DNA of 64,000 nucleotides from Clostridium sp. C8-1-8 (GTDB lineage Bacteria > Bacillota > Clostridia > Clostridiales > Clostridiaceae): assembly GCF_009928445.1 (NCBI RefSeq), contig NZ_JAABNO010000001.1, positions 310,001-374,000 on the forward strand, written 5' to 3'. Below the pieces are notes generated by a model. It worked only from the letters and a program-made list of their open reading frames with translations. It searched no databases and was not told the origin of the DNA. Positions 28,301-36,604 of the stretch are shown here, one piece after another (positions within the stretch are counted from its first letter, which is position 1; every line of letters begins with the position of its first letter). A program made the translations under genes and the position numbers.

Positions 28301-28601
28301 TATATCACTAAAAGCAGGTGGTACTGGACTTAACATAACAGGAGCAGAGATAGTGGTTCACTATGATCCGTGGTGGAATCCAGCAATAGAAGAACAAGCT
28401 ACTGATAGAGCTCATAGAATAGGCCAAAGGAAAGCTGTAGAAGTTATTAAACTTATTACTAGAGGTACAATAGAAGAACGTGTATATGATCTGCAGAGAA
28501 AGAAAAAGGAGTTTATACAAAAGATAATAGGTGAAGACATAAAAGATTATAATACTTTTAGTGATATGTCCCTAGAAGATCTTAAAGATTTATTCAGATA
28601 G
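25392..28601 (+). CDS. SWIM zinc finger SNF2-family ATPase
   Basis: DNA-translocating ATPase of 1069 residues. An N-terminal SWIM finger has C77, C79, C92 and H94 (CxCx12CxH). A long middle region (100-600) corresponds to the bacterial SNF2-associated domain. The helicase core carries DEMGLGKT (about 636-643), DEAQ (in CIIDEAQNIKN), LTGTPIEN, and in lobe 2 'LKAGGTGLNITGAE' and 'ATDRAHRIGQ'. Likely remodels protein-DNA or RNA polymerase complexes; the precise role is unknown. Monocistronic, divergent from PBP2 across about 220 bp. I see no nuclease or methylase neighbour that would make it part of a defence island. Confidence 0.9.
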   Translation: MEENSILHYCDKKQYLKGIQCYEDSLVEDFSINIKSLEGKGGHSYFIDTYVKSDINDDRYNVRISLNDNVGFTSFNCNCKFFHQDYRRKGICKHIAAVMVKFFREKQNTVAYKRNNLQVRKIFDEMSTVLLNQDREELNLSVKLEFNRMNFVESSIEIKVGKEKLFLVKDIKEFLQAYDDGKIISLSKNFEFNGAIHYFGEDSKLIIELIREIDENDRLTRNLYNYSTPNMRLIEGRKAYLSLTQLKRLLRTIKGDIDCSINGREYSGVKIIEDNPMNFIINAYENTIKLSYGEDIPIALTSKNDVLFLNNNIYLPDENSIKVLKPIINILKKEASISFENEDRDKLTSLVLPTLSQHSSFVNIDEVSREELEVVPLKARFYMDRDNDNIFLDIVYCYGQYEIDALKEVDVPKYIIREKVKEQDIVNTINSYGFIQEDRFVLEDEEKVVEFLRRGVVSLSGLGEIYYSESFKKLKVYTPSSYKGAIRMSDNGLLEIYFSIEGVDSRELWNIFASIKQKKKYYKLKNGDFITLEEKELKVLEEILAYAEVRKDELNNGYFKVPSYKGYYIEDIIEKNQLEFMKSTREFDNLYFRTKKMDVSDIDIPKAFGKIMRDYQKDGFRWFNMLYEFRFGGVLADEMGLGKTLQTIVFLKSINIGLPALIVVPSSLVYNWRDEFEKFAPDTKVAIVQGDKELRESLLSQYEDYNVVITSYALLRRDIELYSNKEFSVCIIDEAQNIKNHNSQNAKSVKKIKASCRFALTGTPIENNLGDLWSIFDFIMPAYLLSKMNFSTRYEAPIMKDRDTGALEELNRKIKPFILRRTKNMVLEQLPPKIEYSISVDMLDKQKKIYASYSKAALREFEKQGLDVPKLKVLGALTRLRQICSDPSVLIEGYKGHSGKLEALMNIVEKSKANRRKILVFSSFTTVLKNIAVHLEDNNIAYLYLDGDTDIKERTEMVKRFNLGEDLVFLISLKAGGTGLNITGAEIVVHYDPWWNPAIEEQATDRAHRIGQRKAVEVIKLITRGTIEERVYDLQRKKKEFIQKIIGEDIKDYNTFSDMSLEDLKDLFR

Positions 28602-28757
28602 ATTTTTTACTGATTTCTAGTTTTTTATGGAACATACTGATATCTATGTAAATTTTAAGATAGTCATAAACTTTTCTTAAGGTTAACTTAAGTTTTTAGC
28701 CCTAAAATAATAATATAAGTTAAGAAAATAATTATAATTGAAAAGGGTGGTATTATA

Positions 28758-29519
28758 ATGAATATTTTTAAGGGATTCATTAAAAGTTTTTATGACTTCA
28801 AAAGTTATGCTGTTTTTAAAAAGCAATCAGGGGGAAAATCATTTCTTTATAGCTTACTTTTAGCTATTGTTTTTTCTATAGTAGCCTTCGGTCCGATTAC
28901 ATACAAAGTAAACAGTACTATGAAGGATTTAGCTAGTGAGTATACTGAGAAGGTTCCTGATTTCAAGATAGAAGGTGGAGAACTGAAAATACCTGATAAT
29001 AAAAGTGCTGAAATAGTAATGGATAAGAGCACTTTTGTACTAGATAACACTTCTGATGTTAATGTCTTGGCTGATAAATATAAGAATGCTGTGATCTTTG
29101 GAAGAGATAGTTTAGTTGTAAGAACAGATGGTACAACTGCTTTAAATCAAAAATACTCTATGATGAACTTAAAGGTTGGAAAAGCTGATATTGGAAAGTT
29201 TTTAGACATGCATGCTACATTAGCAGCATTGCTATTTGGATTCTCAGCTATTACATTTATGATAGGATTTTATATTAGAGCATTATTAGTTGCATTGTTG
29301 GGAACAATATTTAAAGGTGAAACAACCTTTGGTCAAAGATACAAATTAAGTTTATATGCTACAACTCCTTCAGTGGTGTTAAGTGCAATATTTGCAGTAG
29401 CGGGATTAAACTTCCGTGGCACTACAATATTACCTTTTGTTATAGGTCTTGTATATTTATACCTTGGTATTCAAGGAATAAATAAGGCTGAATTAGAAGA
29501 ATTGGCTGATGAACTATAA
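28758..29519 (+). CDS. DUF1189-family membrane protein
   Basis: 253 residues. An N-terminal amphipathic segment 'FKGFIKSFYDFKSYAVFKKQ' is followed by a membrane helix (about 29-47), an extracytoplasmic domain (50-150) with 'EGGELKIPDNKSAEIVMD', and three or four C-terminal helices. This layout and the YxF-K start are typical of DUF1189. Ribosome binding site AGGGTGG. Function unknown in the family. Located just before the metG leader. Confidence 0.82.
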   Translation: MNIFKGFIKSFYDFKSYAVFKKQSGGKSFLYSLLLAIVFSIVAFGPITYKVNSTMKDLASEYTEKVPDFKIEGGELKIPDNKSAEIVMDKSTFVLDNTSDVNVLADKYKNAVIFGRDSLVVRTDGTTALNQKYSMMNLKVGKADIGKFLDMHATLAALLFGFSAITFMIGFYIRALLVALLGTIFKGETTFGQRYKLSLYATTPSVVLSAIFAVAGLNFRGTTILPFVIGLVYLYLGIQGINKAELEELADEL

Positions 29520-29532
29520 TATAATAAAGCTA

Positions 29533-29564
29533 TTGACATTGTTTTTAATGTAAACTAATATAAT
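29533..29564 (+). promoter_or_regulatory. probable promoter of the metG T-box leader
   Basis: A perfect TTGACA at 29533-29538. Candidate -10 boxes are TAATAT (29556-29561, 17-bp spacer) and TATAAT (29559-29564, 20-bp spacer). Either would start the transcript just before the T-box stem I. Confidence 0.55.
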
Positions 29565-29569
29565 ATATA

Positions 29570-29846
29570 GAAATACATTGAAGAGAAGAGTAATGATATG
29601 GACTGCCTATAAGAGAGCTGGGGTAGGTGAAAGCCAGTGACAGAAAGTTTCATGAATATGGACTCGGAGTAGATTTCCTGAATTTTTAGGGAAGTACGGT
29701 AGCAACCGTTACATTGCAAAGTGATGAAAGCTTTTAGTGGAGTCACTTAATGAGGTATCTATTGTGAGATAGATATAAAGTAGAGTGGTACAGCGTGAAT
29801 TCGCCTCTGCATGGACATATATAGTCTATGCAGAGGCTTTTTATTT
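29570..29846 (+). ncRNA. T-box riboswitch, methionine specific
   Basis: The leader reads uncharged tRNA and controls termination. Recognisable are the AG-bulge region AAGAGAGCTGGGGTAGG, the specifier loop GAATATGGAC with ATG (Met) at 29658-29660, and the T-box motif AGAGTGGTACAGCGTG (29782-29797). The terminator GCCTCTGCATGGAC (29803-29816) pairs with GTCTATGCAGAGGC (29824-29837) and is followed by TTTTTATTTT. CTCT of the terminator can alternatively pair with AGAG of the T-box to form the antiterminator. A Met specifier agrees with the downstream metG. Confidence 0.93.
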
Positions 29847-29855
29847 TGGCTATGT

Positions 29856-29879
29856 TTAATTTCAACATACTACTTTAAC
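29856..29879 (-). repeat. bipartite repeat, copy 5 (reverse)
   Basis: TTAATTTCAA (29856-29865), 5-nt gap, TACTTTAAC (29871-29879) on the + strand. It lies between the T-box terminator and the metG start. Confidence 0.6.
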
Positions 29880-30079
29880 AGAATCTTTGTTTTATAGGTT
29901 AATATTAATTATTAGAAGATGCTAAGCTGGTTTGTTTTATACTAGCAATAGCATAAAGAAAACTTATGAATGGTCATACTTAATATAATTTTATGAGCTT
30001 CATAATTATGTATAATTATTAATCTATAGAATAATGAAGGAAATAATATAAATATAATATACATTAGGAGGACATAGAT

Positions 30080-32014
30080 ATGTGTAAAAAACCATATTAC
30101 ATTACAACACCAATTTACTATCCATCCGCAAATCTACATATAGGAAATACCTATACTACAGTTGCAGCAGATGCACTTGCTAGATTTAAGAGACTTACAG
30201 GATATGATGTTATGTTTCTTACAGGCACAGATGAGCATGGACAAAAGATACAAAGAATAGCAGAAGAAAAAGGGGTTACACCTAAAGAATATGTAGATGA
30301 GATAGTAGCAGGTATAAAGAGTTTATGGGAGCTTATGGATATAAGTTATGATAAGTTTATAAGAACAACAGATGACTATCATATCAAAGCAGTTCAGGAT
30401 ATATTTAAAAAGCTATATGATCAAGGTGATATATATAAGGACTCATATGAAGGTTGGTACTGCACTCCTTGTGAATCCTTCTGGACAGAAACTCAACTTG
30501 TAGATGGAAAGTGCCCTGATTGTGGTAGACCAGTGGAAAAGGCTAAGGAAGAAGCCTATTTCTTCAAGATGAGTAAATATGCAGATAGATTGATACAATA
30601 TATCGAAGAGCATCCTGAGTTCATACAACCAGAGTCCAGAAAGAATGAAATGCTAAATAACTTCTTGAGGCCAGGGCTTCAAGATCTTTGTGTATCAAGA
30701 ACAAGCTTTAATTGGGGTATACCAGTAACCTTTGATACTGATCACGTAATATATGTATGGATTGATGCGCTTTCAAACTATATAACAGCCTTAGGTTATG
30801 GTAATGAAGATACAGCTCTTTACCAAAAGTTCTGGCCAGCAGATGTTCACTTAATAGGAAAAGATATATTAAGATTCCATACAATATATTGGCCAATTAT
30901 GTTAATGGCTCTTGACCTTCCGTTGCCAAAGCAAGTATTTGGTCATGGTTGGTTACTAGTAGATGGTGGGAAGATGTCAAAGTCAAAGGGTAATGTAGTA
31001 GATCCTGTGGCTCTTGTAAATAGTTTTGGAGTAGATCCTGTTAGATATTATCTTCTTAAAGAAATACCATTTGGATCTGATGGACTATTTAATAATGAGA
31101 TATTTATAAAGAAAATAAATTCAGATCTTGCCAACGATTTAGGAAATCTTTTATCAAGAACAATAACTATGATAGAAAAATACTTTGACAGTGTTGTTCC
31201 AGCTCCAACTGCAAAAGAAGCAATTGATGATGAATTAATAGGATTGGCTTTAGCTACTCCTGGAAAAGTAGAAGCTGCAATAGATGAATTAAAGATTCCT
31301 GAAGCCTTAGAAGCTATATGGAGCTTGATTGGTAGAGCTAATAAATATATAGATGAAACTACTCCTTGGATACTTGCGAAAGACGAAGCTAAGAAGGAAA
31401 GGCTTGGAACAGTTTTATATAACCTAATAGAAAGCTTAAGATTTGCTTCAGTTATGATATCTGCGTTCTTGCCAACAACAAGTACAAAGATTAATGAACA
31501 GATAAATGCTGAGGTTACAACTTGGAACAGTCTTTCAGCTTTTGATGGAACTAGTGCTGGTAATAAGGTTAATAAAGGTACAGTTATATTCCCAAGAATA
31601 GATGTAGATGCAAAGTTAGCAGAATTAGAAGCCCTAAGAGAAGCTCAGCTTCAAGCTTCAAAGAAATCTGAGATGAAACCAATTAAAGAGGAAATAACTA
31701 TTGAAGATTTTGAAAAAATAGACTTAAGAGTTGCGAAAGTAATTGCTTGTGAGCCTGTAAAAGGTGCTAAGAAGTTATTAAAACTTAAGGTGGATTTAGG
31801 TGGAGAAGAAAGACAGGTTATATCTGGAATATCACAATACTATAAGCCAGAAGAGCTTGTTGGCAAGAATATAGTTTTAGTGGCTAACCTAAAACCTGTA
31901 AAGCTTAGAGGAGAACTTTCTCAAGGAATGATTCTTGCAGCAGCTACTGATGATGACGGTAATTTGTTTGTAGTTGATCCAGGCAATATTGAAACTGGAA
32001 GTGTTGTAAGATAA
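30080..32014 (+). CDS. metG: methionyl-tRNA synthetase with C-terminal tRNA-binding domain
   Basis: Charges tRNA-Met and initiator tRNA; 644 residues. HIGH appears as HIGN (20-23), one CxxC pair of a zinc knuckle as CTPC...CPDC (about 131-151), and KMSKS at 298-302. The anticodon-binding helices are followed by a Trbp111-like OB-fold (about 540-644, with DLRVAKVIACEPVKGAKKLLKLKVD). This is the standard Bacillus-type enzyme. The ATG is preceded by AGGAGG. It is controlled by the T-box, with about 230 nt of additional leader between. Confidence 0.96.
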   Translation: MCKKPYYITTPIYYPSANLHIGNTYTTVAADALARFKRLTGYDVMFLTGTDEHGQKIQRIAEEKGVTPKEYVDEIVAGIKSLWELMDISYDKFIRTTDDYHIKAVQDIFKKLYDQGDIYKDSYEGWYCTPCESFWTETQLVDGKCPDCGRPVEKAKEEAYFFKMSKYADRLIQYIEEHPEFIQPESRKNEMLNNFLRPGLQDLCVSRTSFNWGIPVTFDTDHVIYVWIDALSNYITALGYGNEDTALYQKFWPADVHLIGKDILRFHTIYWPIMLMALDLPLPKQVFGHGWLLVDGGKMSKSKGNVVDPVALVNSFGVDPVRYYLLKEIPFGSDGLFNNEIFIKKINSDLANDLGNLLSRTITMIEKYFDSVVPAPTAKEAIDDELIGLALATPGKVEAAIDELKIPEALEAIWSLIGRANKYIDETTPWILAKDEAKKERLGTVLYNLIESLRFASVMISAFLPTTSTKINEQINAEVTTWNSLSAFDGTSAGNKVNKGTVIFPRIDVDAKLAELEALREAQLQASKKSEMKPIKEEITIEDFEKIDLRVAKVIACEPVKGAKKLLKLKVDLGGEERQVISGISQYYKPEELVGKNIVLVANLKPVKLRGELSQGMILAAATDDDGNLFVVDPGNIETGSVVR

Positions 32015-32020
32015 GAACTA

Positions 32021-32056
32021 TCAAAAACTCGTCTATAACGTAGGCGAGTTTTTGCT
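32021..32056 (+). terminator. terminator between the two methionyl-tRNA synthetase genes
   Basis: AAAAACTCGTCTA (32023-32035) pairs with TAGGCGAGTTTTT (32041-32053), one mismatch. It may limit read-through from the T-box-controlled transcript into the second gene. Confidence 0.8.
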
Positions 32057-32085
32057 TAATCAATATTAAATAGGGGGCTAAATAA

Positions 32086-33714
32086 ATGAAAGTAATTATA
32101 GGTAATTCTTGGCCTTATGCCAATGGTTCATTGCATTTAGGTAGGTTATCATCTGTAATTCCAGGAGATGTACTTGCTAGGTACCATAGAGCGAAAGGTG
32201 ATGAGGTTATATTTGTTTCAGGCAGTGACTGTCATGGAACACCTATAGCCATAAAAGCTAAGGAAGAAAAGAAGGCTCCAAGAGAGATCTCAGATTATTA
32301 TCATAGAGAGTTCGAGCACTGTTTTAAATCATTAGGAATATCCTATGATGTGTATGATAAAACCGACAGCTCCAATCATCATAAGGTGGTAAAAGAGTAT
32401 ATAAAGGAATTATACGATAATGGATTTATATATGAAAAAGTTGTAGCTCAAACTTACTGTGAAAGCTGTAATCAATTTCTTCCAGATAGGTATATTGAAG
32501 GTATATGTCCTCATTGTGGAGGAGTTGCCAGAGGAGATCAATGTGAACAGTGTTCAGAAATTCTTGATCCTGAAGATTTGATAGATAGAAAATGCAAGAT
32601 ATGTGGTTCAGAGCCAGTTGTAAAAGAAAGTAGACATCTATTTTTTAAACTCTCTAGTTTTGATAAAAAGCTAAGAAAAGTGTTAGATTCAGAGCATGGT
32701 TGGAGAGATAATGCAGTAAGATTAACTGAAAGATATATCAATGATGGACTTAGAGATAGGGCTGTAACCAGAGATTTAGAGTGGGGAATAGATGTACCTA
32801 TTGAAGGCTTCGAGGATAAAAAGATATATGTTTGGATTGAAGCGGTTATGGGCTATCTTTCAGCTTCTCTTAGATGTTGCAATGACGATAGAAATCTGCT
32901 TAAGAAATTCTGGAGTGAAAAGGATAGTAGAGTATACTTGATTCATGGAAAAGATAATATTCCTTTCCATACAGTTATATTTCCTTCAATACTTTTTGCA
33001 CTTGGATTCGAAGATGTGAACCTTAGAATAGTATCAAGTGAATATTTGAATCTTGAAGGGAAAAAATTCTCAACTAGTAGAAACTGGGCAGTGTGGGTGC
33101 CTTATATTATAAAACATTATAATCCAGACTCTATAAGGTACTTTTTAATGTCAAACGGTCCTGAAAAGAGAGATTCAGATTTTTCATGGAGAGAGTTTAT
33201 AAATGCGCACAATAGTGAACTTTTAGGGGGCTTTGGCAACTTTATCAACAGAACGCTGACTTTTATCAACAAAAACTATAATGGAATTCTATACAACTGT
33301 GGATTAAATTTAAAAATAAGAGATGACATACAAAAGACTTATATTAATGCAGGAAAAAGCATTGAGAATGGTGAGTTTAAAGATGCGATAAACACTATAT
33401 TTGCTTTAGTAAAGAGAGGTAACAAGCTTTTTGACGAACAAACACCGTGGATAACCATCAAGGAAGATGAAAAAAGATGTAAAGAAACACTATACAACTG
33501 TGTTCAGATTATAGCTAATTTATCAAACTTACTAAATCCTATAATACCTTTTTCCTGTGAAAAGTTAAGAGGATTTCTAGGTATAGAGAAAGCTAGTTGG
33601 AGTTTCGTAGAGCTAAAAGATATTAAAATAAACAATATAGATTTGTTATTTGAAAGAATTGATAAGAAGACGATTGAATATGAGGTTATGAGATTAAAAG
33701 CTGGAAAGGCCTAG
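32086..33714 (+). CDS. second methionyl-tRNA synthetase, KFSTS type
   Basis: A 542-residue class Ia synthetase distinct from metG. HLGR (17-20) replaces HIGH and KFSTS (327-331) replaces KMSKS; both are accepted variants. Four CxxC motifs (CESC, CPHC, CEQC, CKIC, residues about 125-175) form two zinc knuckles, unlike the upstream copy. It lacks the C-terminal OB-fold. Known second synthetases in some Bacillus and streptococci (MetRS2) are resistant to synthetase inhibitors; resistance here is an inference. It is 71 bp downstream of metG, behind a terminator, with ribosome binding site AGGGGG. Confidence 0.88.
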   Translation: MKVIIGNSWPYANGSLHLGRLSSVIPGDVLARYHRAKGDEVIFVSGSDCHGTPIAIKAKEEKKAPREISDYYHREFEHCFKSLGISYDVYDKTDSSNHHKVVKEYIKELYDNGFIYEKVVAQTYCESCNQFLPDRYIEGICPHCGGVARGDQCEQCSEILDPEDLIDRKCKICGSEPVVKESRHLFFKLSSFDKKLRKVLDSEHGWRDNAVRLTERYINDGLRDRAVTRDLEWGIDVPIEGFEDKKIYVWIEAVMGYLSASLRCCNDDRNLLKKFWSEKDSRVYLIHGKDNIPFHTVIFPSILFALGFEDVNLRIVSSEYLNLEGKKFSTSRNWAVWVPYIIKHYNPDSIRYFLMSNGPEKRDSDFSWREFINAHNSELLGGFGNFINRTLTFINKNYNGILYNCGLNLKIRDDIQKTYINAGKSIENGEFKDAINTIFALVKRGNKLFDEQTPWITIKEDEKRCKETLYNCVQIIANLSNLLNPIIPFSCEKLRGFLGIEKASWSFVELKDIKINNIDLLFERIDKKTIEYEVMRLKAGKA

Positions 33715-33727
33715 ATAGTAAAAAATT

Positions 33728-33770
33728 ACCCTTGAAAGTATGTGTAAGGGGAACAACTTTCAAGGGTTTT
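33728..33770 (+). terminator. terminator after the second MetRS gene
   Basis: ACCCTTGAAAGT (33728-33739) pairs perfectly with ACTTTCAAGGGT (33756-33767), followed by TTTT. Confidence 0.88.
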
Positions 33771-33895
33771 AGCCTATTTATAAATGGTTTTAAGGGGTAA
33801 AATTATTTTGTGCTTAGCTACTTTACATATATAACTATAGACTACTAATATGTCGGTTTGATGTCAAAATCATAAAAAAATTATGAACATAAAAC

Positions 33896-34579
33896 TTAAC
33901 TTTGTTCTTCTATAGCCTCAATATCTAATATCTTAATAGATTTTCTATCATAATCTATAAGACCTTCCTCTTTCATTTTTATTAGTTCTCTCGATAGTGA
34001 AGGGCGTTGAACACCTAGTTTATCAGACCATTCTTTTTTAGTCATATTAAGTTCTATTAAAGAGTTTTCTGATTTATTGTATATTATCATCAAATAATGA
34101 CATATCATCTGACGTAATGACTTCATACTTACTTGTTTTAACTTGGAGCTTAAGGCAACTGCTTTATTAGACAGTATTCTAAATAATTTAAGCATGAACA
34201 CATGGTCTTTTTCACATAGTTCATATACTGCTTCCTTTGCTATATGAAGTACCTCAGAAGGTTCTTTGCATATAACCGACATTGGATACTGATTCCTATC
34301 TCCAAATAATAAGTTTTCACCAAACACATTTCCGGTTTCTATGGTGGAAACCACAAGTACATTGCCATCAGAATCAAATTTTTGTATATCAATTTTGCCA
34401 GCTAGAATAACACTAAGATGCTTGCATTGCTCATCCTCTATAAAGATAATATCATTTGTACCATAGCGTTTTAAGGATGATTTACTATTTGAAAGTATGG
34501 GTTTAAGATTTTCTTCAGTAAAATGGGAAAATAACTTGCATTTTTGAAGATTTATAATTATTGAACTAGTATTATTCAT
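33896..34579 (-). CDS. Crp/Fnr-family transcriptional regulator
   Basis: About 227 residues. I place the start at 34579 (MNNTSSIIINL) because GGTGAT sits 3-8 nt upstream; the longer frame to 34594 lacks a ribosome binding site. A cyclic-nucleotide-binding-like beta roll (about 20-130, with HLSVILAGKIDIQKF and GNVFGENLLFGDRNQYP) precedes a helix-turn-helix (about 165-215) with KEWSDKLGVQRPSLSRELIKM (quoted in part). There is no N-terminal cysteine cluster, so it is not an FNR iron-sulfur sensor. The ligand is unknown. Monocistronic, so its targets are not adjacent. Confidence 0.85.
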   Translation of the reverse strand: MNNTSSIIINLQKCKLFSHFTEENLKPILSNSKSSLKRYGTNDIIFIEDEQCKHLSVILAGKIDIQKFDSDGNVLVVSTIETGNVFGENLLFGDRNQYPMSVICKEPSEVLHIAKEAVYELCEKDHVFMLKLFRILSNKAVALSSKLKQVSMKSLRQMICHYLMIIYNKSENSLIELNMTKKEWSDKLGVQRPSLSRELIKMKEEGLIDYDRKSIKILDIEAIEEQS

Positions 34580-34935
34580 ATTATCACCAACCATATAAAG
34601 ATACTTTAAAAGTGCATAATTTTAAACTATATAAAAATCACTATAGCCTAAACAAAATGCTACTTTTATATTAATAGATATTATATCTAAAGATATATAA
34701 ATTAACAACTTTACAGACAAATTTGTGGTATGAATTTTGTTTATATTTTAAGAAGCTAGTTTTAAAGGAGTAGGATCTGTTAACGCATTGCCTTGAAATT
34801 CCTTAATAACCGCTTAAGTTTAACAATATTATTAAGCTTAGCTAAATCTAAACTTAAATACAGGTACTGTTTAGTTGAAAGAATACTATTAGACATAGAG
34901 TAAAGATAAGATGATTTTAGAAGGGATTGATTTTT
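34580..34935. other. 356-bp divergent intergenic region
   Basis: Lies between the Crp/Fnr-type gene and the DUF445 gene. It holds bipartite repeat copy 6 and flanking AT-rich DNA; no gene seen. Confidence 0.6.
34779..34818 (+). repeat. bipartite repeat, copy 6
   Basis: GTTAACGCA (34779-34787), 5-nt gap, TTGAAATTCC (34793-34802). The following CCTTAATAACCGCTTAAG resembles the right end of copy 2, and TTAAGAAGCTAGTTTTAAAG (34749-34768) is its approximate inverse. Confidence 0.5.
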
Positions 34936-36456
34936 ATGAAATACTTCTTTGGCGTTTTAATTGGAGCTATCATTGGGTATATAACCAATTGGGTAGCTAT
35001 TAAAATGCTATTTAGACCACATTATGAGAAAAGAGTATTTGGCTTTAAGGTACCTTTTACACCGGGACTTATACCTAAGGAAAAAAGCAGGATATCTAAG
35101 AGCATAGGCGAAACTGTAGGTAATCATTTACTTACTAATGAAGTTATTGTAAATGCCTTGAACAATGATAATATAAAGATGCATCTTAAAAATATAATAA
35201 AAGAACAAATAACTGAGCTTTCTAAAACAAATAAATCTATTAATGAAGTATTACAATTAAAGATTGGCAAGTGTTATGCCGAATTAAGAATGAGAACTGA
35301 GTATAAAATATCAGACTATATATTAAATAGATTTAATGATGAAGGGTTTATTGATGATGTTTCAAAGTTTGTAACAGATAAAATAATAATTGGATTATCA
35401 GAAAAACCAGATAAGTTAAAGGCTGTTTTAGAGAGTGATAAGTTTTATGTAATGTTTCTAAACAAATTTACTAATGAAGAAGATAAGGAAAAGCTTTCAA
35501 GTTTAATATATCGCAAGCTAGACGAGGATTTAAATAAGTTTATAAATGAAGATAAGTCTGTAGAAGAACTAATTCCTTCAGAAGTATTTGCAGCCTTAAA
35601 GGTTTATATGTTCAACGAAAGGAATAGTATAGTAAATACACTTTTATCTATGCTTAGAGAGCAAGAAGTAGAGATTAAAATTAAAGAAGCTATAAAGAAT
35701 AATGTCATATCAGGCATGAATCCCTTAGCGTCAATGTTTATAAATGTAGATTCTTTATATGACAAATTTCTTGCTGCTGTAGATGGTTATCTTGGGGTAG
35801 AAGATAATATAGTCTATATAGTATCCTATCTTGGAGAAGCTGCATCAAACTTTGGTAAGAAAACAGTTGGTGAAGTTTTGAGCGCAGTTCCGCAGCACTC
35901 AAGACAAAGTATAATGAATAATATATCAAAATCTATAATAGAAAAAGCCTTATCAAAGGAAGTAATAGGTGAAGGATTGAAGCTTATTACAGATAAAATA
36001 GATGATTTTCAGTCATATCATCAAATTTTAATTAGAATATCAGAGAACTATCAGGATAAGATAACGGATTACATAAGAGGGGTATTGAAAAATACGTTTA
36101 AGAGTAGTGATATTTCTGTTGAAATTAACAAAGTTATAAAGATAACTTTGGATGATATACTAGATAACTCAATATCTATAGCAATGCCTTATGATAATAA
36201 AGTAGTTGATGAAATATACAGTATAGCTGAAAGGGTTTATGATAAATTTATCAATAATGAGGCTTCTAGTATTATTAATCTAATTAATATACCCAAAGTA
36301 GTGGAAAAACAAATTAACTCTTTTGACGTAGATTATGCGGAAAAGATAATATTAGAAATTGCAAACAAAGAGTTGTCAGCTATAACTTGGCTTGGAGCAC
36401 TTTTAGGCGGTATATTAGGAATATTATCTCCGTTACTTGCTAGTATAGGATCATAA
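34936..36456 (+). CDS. DUF445-family (YheB-like) membrane protein
   Basis: About 506 residues. I chose the ATG at 34936 (MKYFFGVLIG); the TTG at 34927 falls within the purine-rich binding site. An N-terminal membrane helix with 'GAIIGYITNWVAIKMLFRPH' and the next conserved block 'PFTPGLIPKEKSRISKSIGETVGNHLL' (quoted in part) define the family; a C-terminal glycine-rich helix (about 485-504) ends the protein. The middle 400 residues are helical and extracellular or cytoplasmic. In Bacillus YheB relatives are associated with spores; function unknown. Confidence 0.85.
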   Translation: MKYFFGVLIGAIIGYITNWVAIKMLFRPHYEKRVFGFKVPFTPGLIPKEKSRISKSIGETVGNHLLTNEVIVNALNNDNIKMHLKNIIKEQITELSKTNKSINEVLQLKIGKCYAELRMRTEYKISDYILNRFNDEGFIDDVSKFVTDKIIIGLSEKPDKLKAVLESDKFYVMFLNKFTNEEDKEKLSSLIYRKLDEDLNKFINEDKSVEELIPSEVFAALKVYMFNERNSIVNTLLSMLREQEVEIKIKEAIKNNVISGMNPLASMFINVDSLYDKFLAAVDGYLGVEDNIVYIVSYLGEAASNFGKKTVGEVLSAVPQHSRQSIMNNISKSIIEKALSKEVIGEGLKLITDKIDDFQSYHQILIRISENYQDKITDYIRGVLKNTFKSSDISVEINKVIKITLDDILDNSISIAMPYDNKVVDEIYSIAERVYDKFINNEASSIINLINIPKVVEKQINSFDVDYAEKIILEIANKELSAITWLGALLGGILGILSPLLASIGS

Positions 36457-36604
36457 TTGTATATTATTGTTAATTTATGACAATAATTAGATATTAGACT
36501 TGCTCGGAAATTATCGATATTGATGGAATTGTTTGAAAATTCAATTTGACAGCTTATACATCTTATGTGATAATTTATATATTCGATTTTGCGAGGTGAA
36601 TATT

